This document shows, piece by piece, positions 6,010-6,785 of a stretch of 6,785 bases of DNA. The position numbers and the translations under genes are program-made. Origin of the DNA: Ferruginibacter sp. (GTDB taxonomy: Bacteria; Bacteroidota; Bacteroidia; Chitinophagales; Chitinophagaceae); contig JAGPDJ010000136.1 of NCBI GenBank assembly GCA_018057635.1, positions 1 through 6,785 on the forward strand, written 5' to 3'. The number at the start of each line of letters is the position of its first letter. Positions within the stretch are counted from its first letter, which is position 1. The notes under the pieces are model-generated. The model searched no databases. It was not told where the DNA came from and saw nothing but the letters and a program-made list of their open reading frames with translations.

Positions 6010-6041
6010 TGAATCAGTTCATACTGATCAGTTATGATTCA
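6010..6041. repeat. Inverted repeat with central palindrome between two - strand genes
   Basis: TGAATCA (6010-6016) and TGATTCA (6035-6041) are perfectly complementary. They flank the 10-base palindrome ACTGATCAGT (6023-6032). ATCAGTT also occurs twice in direct orientation (6013-6019 and 6027-6033). The cluster fills most of the 55-base gap between the DUF1801 gene and the hydrolase gene and no T run follows it on the - strand, so an operator for the hydrolase gene fits as well as an RNA structure. Confidence 0.4.
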
Positions 6042-6043
6042 TT

Positions 6044-6424
6044 TTATTTCTTCTTTGCTTTTTTTTGTGTTGCTTTTTCAAGATTTATTTTCACACGGTA
6101 TTTTACGATCCTGGTTATCAAAGAAAGCGGCAAAGGTTTATCAAGGGGAAATTGAACAGCTCCTTTTGAGTGCTTGTATTTTGCTATATCTTTTTCAAAT
6201 GCCTCTAAACCAGACGGGGCAGGGTAAAAGCCAATATGGTGTTTGTAAGCTGCAAAATGTACAAGGTTTCCTTCCAGGTAATAAGTGGGCATGGCATAAC
6301 TTATTTTCTCTGTAGCTGCTGGTGCTGCCTTTTTTATAGCATTTCGAACTTGTTCCAGCAATTGCTGAACATCTTCAGGGAAGCCGGCAATGTATTCCGG
6401 TATACTCTCAGGGATTTTTTTCAT
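6044..6424 (-). CDS. DUF1801 / YdhG-like small protein (frataxin-like fold)
   Basis: This 126-residue cytoplasmic protein matches the DUF1801 (YdhG) family: an N-terminal helix-rich part with IPEYIAGFPEDVQQLLEQVR (8-27), the conserved ISYAMPTYYL (41-50), then FAAYKHHIGFYP (57-68) and KGAVQFPLDKPLP (87-99). The length is normal for the family. Members share a CyaY/frataxin-like fold, and one Bacillus member has been described as an iron chaperone, but most have no proven role, so function is not assigned here. The last 11 residues are Lys-rich (ATQKKAKKK). There is no signal peptide. The ATG at 6424-6422 is followed directly by the family N-terminus, so the start is credible. It may be transcribed together with the hydrolase 55 bases downstream. 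It is divergent from the acidic gene at 6577. Confidence 0.85.
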   Translation of the reverse strand: MKKIPESIPEYIAGFPEDVQQLLEQVRNAIKKAAPAATEKISYAMPTYYLEGNLVHFAAYKHHIGFYPAPSGLEAFEKDIAKYKHSKGAVQFPLDKPLPLSLITRIVKYRVKINLEKATQKKAKKK

Positions 6425-6576
6425 CAGTTTTAAATTTATACTGGTTGAATAGGTGAAATCTGCTTTGTTAGATAAAACTCAACAGGTTACGATTTTACGT
6501 AATAAATATAAACATTTCTCTTTTCCCTTTTTCATTTGTAATTTCATCCGGCATTAAATAAATAAAAATAACCTAT
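6425..6576. other. Divergent intergenic region, no gene seen
   Basis: This AT-rich spacer separates the - strand DUF1801 gene from the + strand acidic gene, so promoters for both should lie here. No exact TAnnTTTG element was found on either strand. The nearest are TTCATTTG on the + strand (one mismatch, near 6531-6540) and TAAATTTA on the - strand just before the DUF1801 ATG, neither with a good -33 box. Confidence 0.5.
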
Positions 6577-6785
6577 ATGAATACAGATAAAAAAGATCAA
6601 CCCGGCGAAGAAAATGAAATGGATGCCGAAATAAGTCCGGAAGAAAGAGAGATGATTGATGAAAGTTTTGAGAATATGATTTCGCGTGATAATGATAATT
6701 TGAAAAGATCTTCGCTTGATAATACGGATGCGGATGGTTTACCACTCAATGAAAATAGTTTTATTGACGATTTTACCGGTGAAGG
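6577..6785 (+). CDS. Unrecognised highly acidic protein, N-terminal part (partial)
   Basis: A frame opens at the ATG at 6577 and has no stop before the window ends, giving 69 residues. It holds 22 Asp/Glu against only 6 Lys/Arg and many Asn and Ser, with almost no long hydrophobic stretch, so this part is probably disordered and soluble. There is no signal peptide or membrane segment. ISPEEREMIDESFENM (19-34) could form an amphipathic helix. I do not recognise a family. The low-bias acidic composition and sensible start context (AATAACCTAT before ATG) favour a real gene over a chance frame. The - strand frame across the same DNA reads as His/Tyr/Phe-rich nonsense. Any globular domain would lie beyond the window. 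Confidence 0.65.
   Translation, partial: MNTDKKDQPGEENEMDAEISPEEREMIDESFENMISRDNDNLKRSSLDNTDADGLPLNENSFIDDFTGE

Noticed and set aside
6034..6315. 93-codon + strand frame with a hydrophobic N-terminus
   Set aside because: It lies opposite the DUF1801 gene, which has clear family motifs. The apparent signal peptide is the reverse reading of the Lys-rich tail codons.
6495..6502. TTACGTAA palindrome in the divergent spacer
   Set aside because: Eight-base palindromes are expected many times by chance in a window this size, and nothing else marks this one.
6721..6756. NTDADGLPLNEN as an EF-hand/dockerin-like calcium loop in the acidic protein
   Set aside because: It has the DxDG core, but Pro stands where a branched or aliphatic residue is expected and Asn replaces the final Glu/Asp, so calcium binding is not supported.

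Overview
The window looks like a chromosomal segment of a Bacteroidota bacterium, most like a Chitinophagaceae-type genome. This is inferred from the AT-leaning base composition, the mostly absent Shine-Dalgarno sites, one exact TAnnTTTG promoter -7 element, and the style of the proteins. It is not proven by any marker gene.

Left block (1-4186, all + strand): an anaerobic, ferredoxin-based energy module. It opens with the C-terminal 104 residues of a group 4 (Ech/Hyc/Hyf-type) [NiFe]-hydrogenase large subunit, ending in the distal nickel-binding CxxC. Next come a 2x[4Fe-4S] ferredoxin-like hydrogenase subunit (EchF/HycF/NuoI type) and the nickel-insertion protein HypA. A previously overlooked 58-codon hydrophobic frame (1182-1358) starts on the hypA stop codon. 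After it comes a complete four-subunit 2-oxoacid:ferredoxin oxidoreductase in the order D-A-B-C (korDABC / vor-like), tightly packed and partly overlapping. The 2-oxoacid oxidoreductase would make reduced ferredoxin and acyl-CoA. A group 4 membrane hydrogenase would reoxidise that ferredoxin, release H2 and conserve energy as an ion gradient. The pairing suggests a fermentative or microaerobic lifestyle or lifestyle phase.

Middle (4187-4344): an intergenic stretch unusually rich in inverted repeats, then a candidate promoter for pdxH.

Right block (4345-6785): housekeeping and accessory genes unrelated to the hydrogenase. They are pdxH (+, pyridoxamine 5'-phosphate oxidase), a possible weak hairpin terminator at a convergent junction, an exported alpha/beta hydrolase of the proline-iminopeptidase type (-), a small DUF1801 (YdhG/frataxin-like fold) protein (-), a 152-bp divergent intergenic region, and the start of an unrecognised, very acidic protein (+) cut off by the window end.

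No rRNA, tRNA, CRISPR array, transposase or integrase was seen. Most of the window is recognisable gene families. The points most worth a second look are the hydrogenase-Kor linkage, the naturally 'pre-matured' hydrogenase C-terminus, the small membrane frame after hypA, and the structured korC-pdxH spacer.
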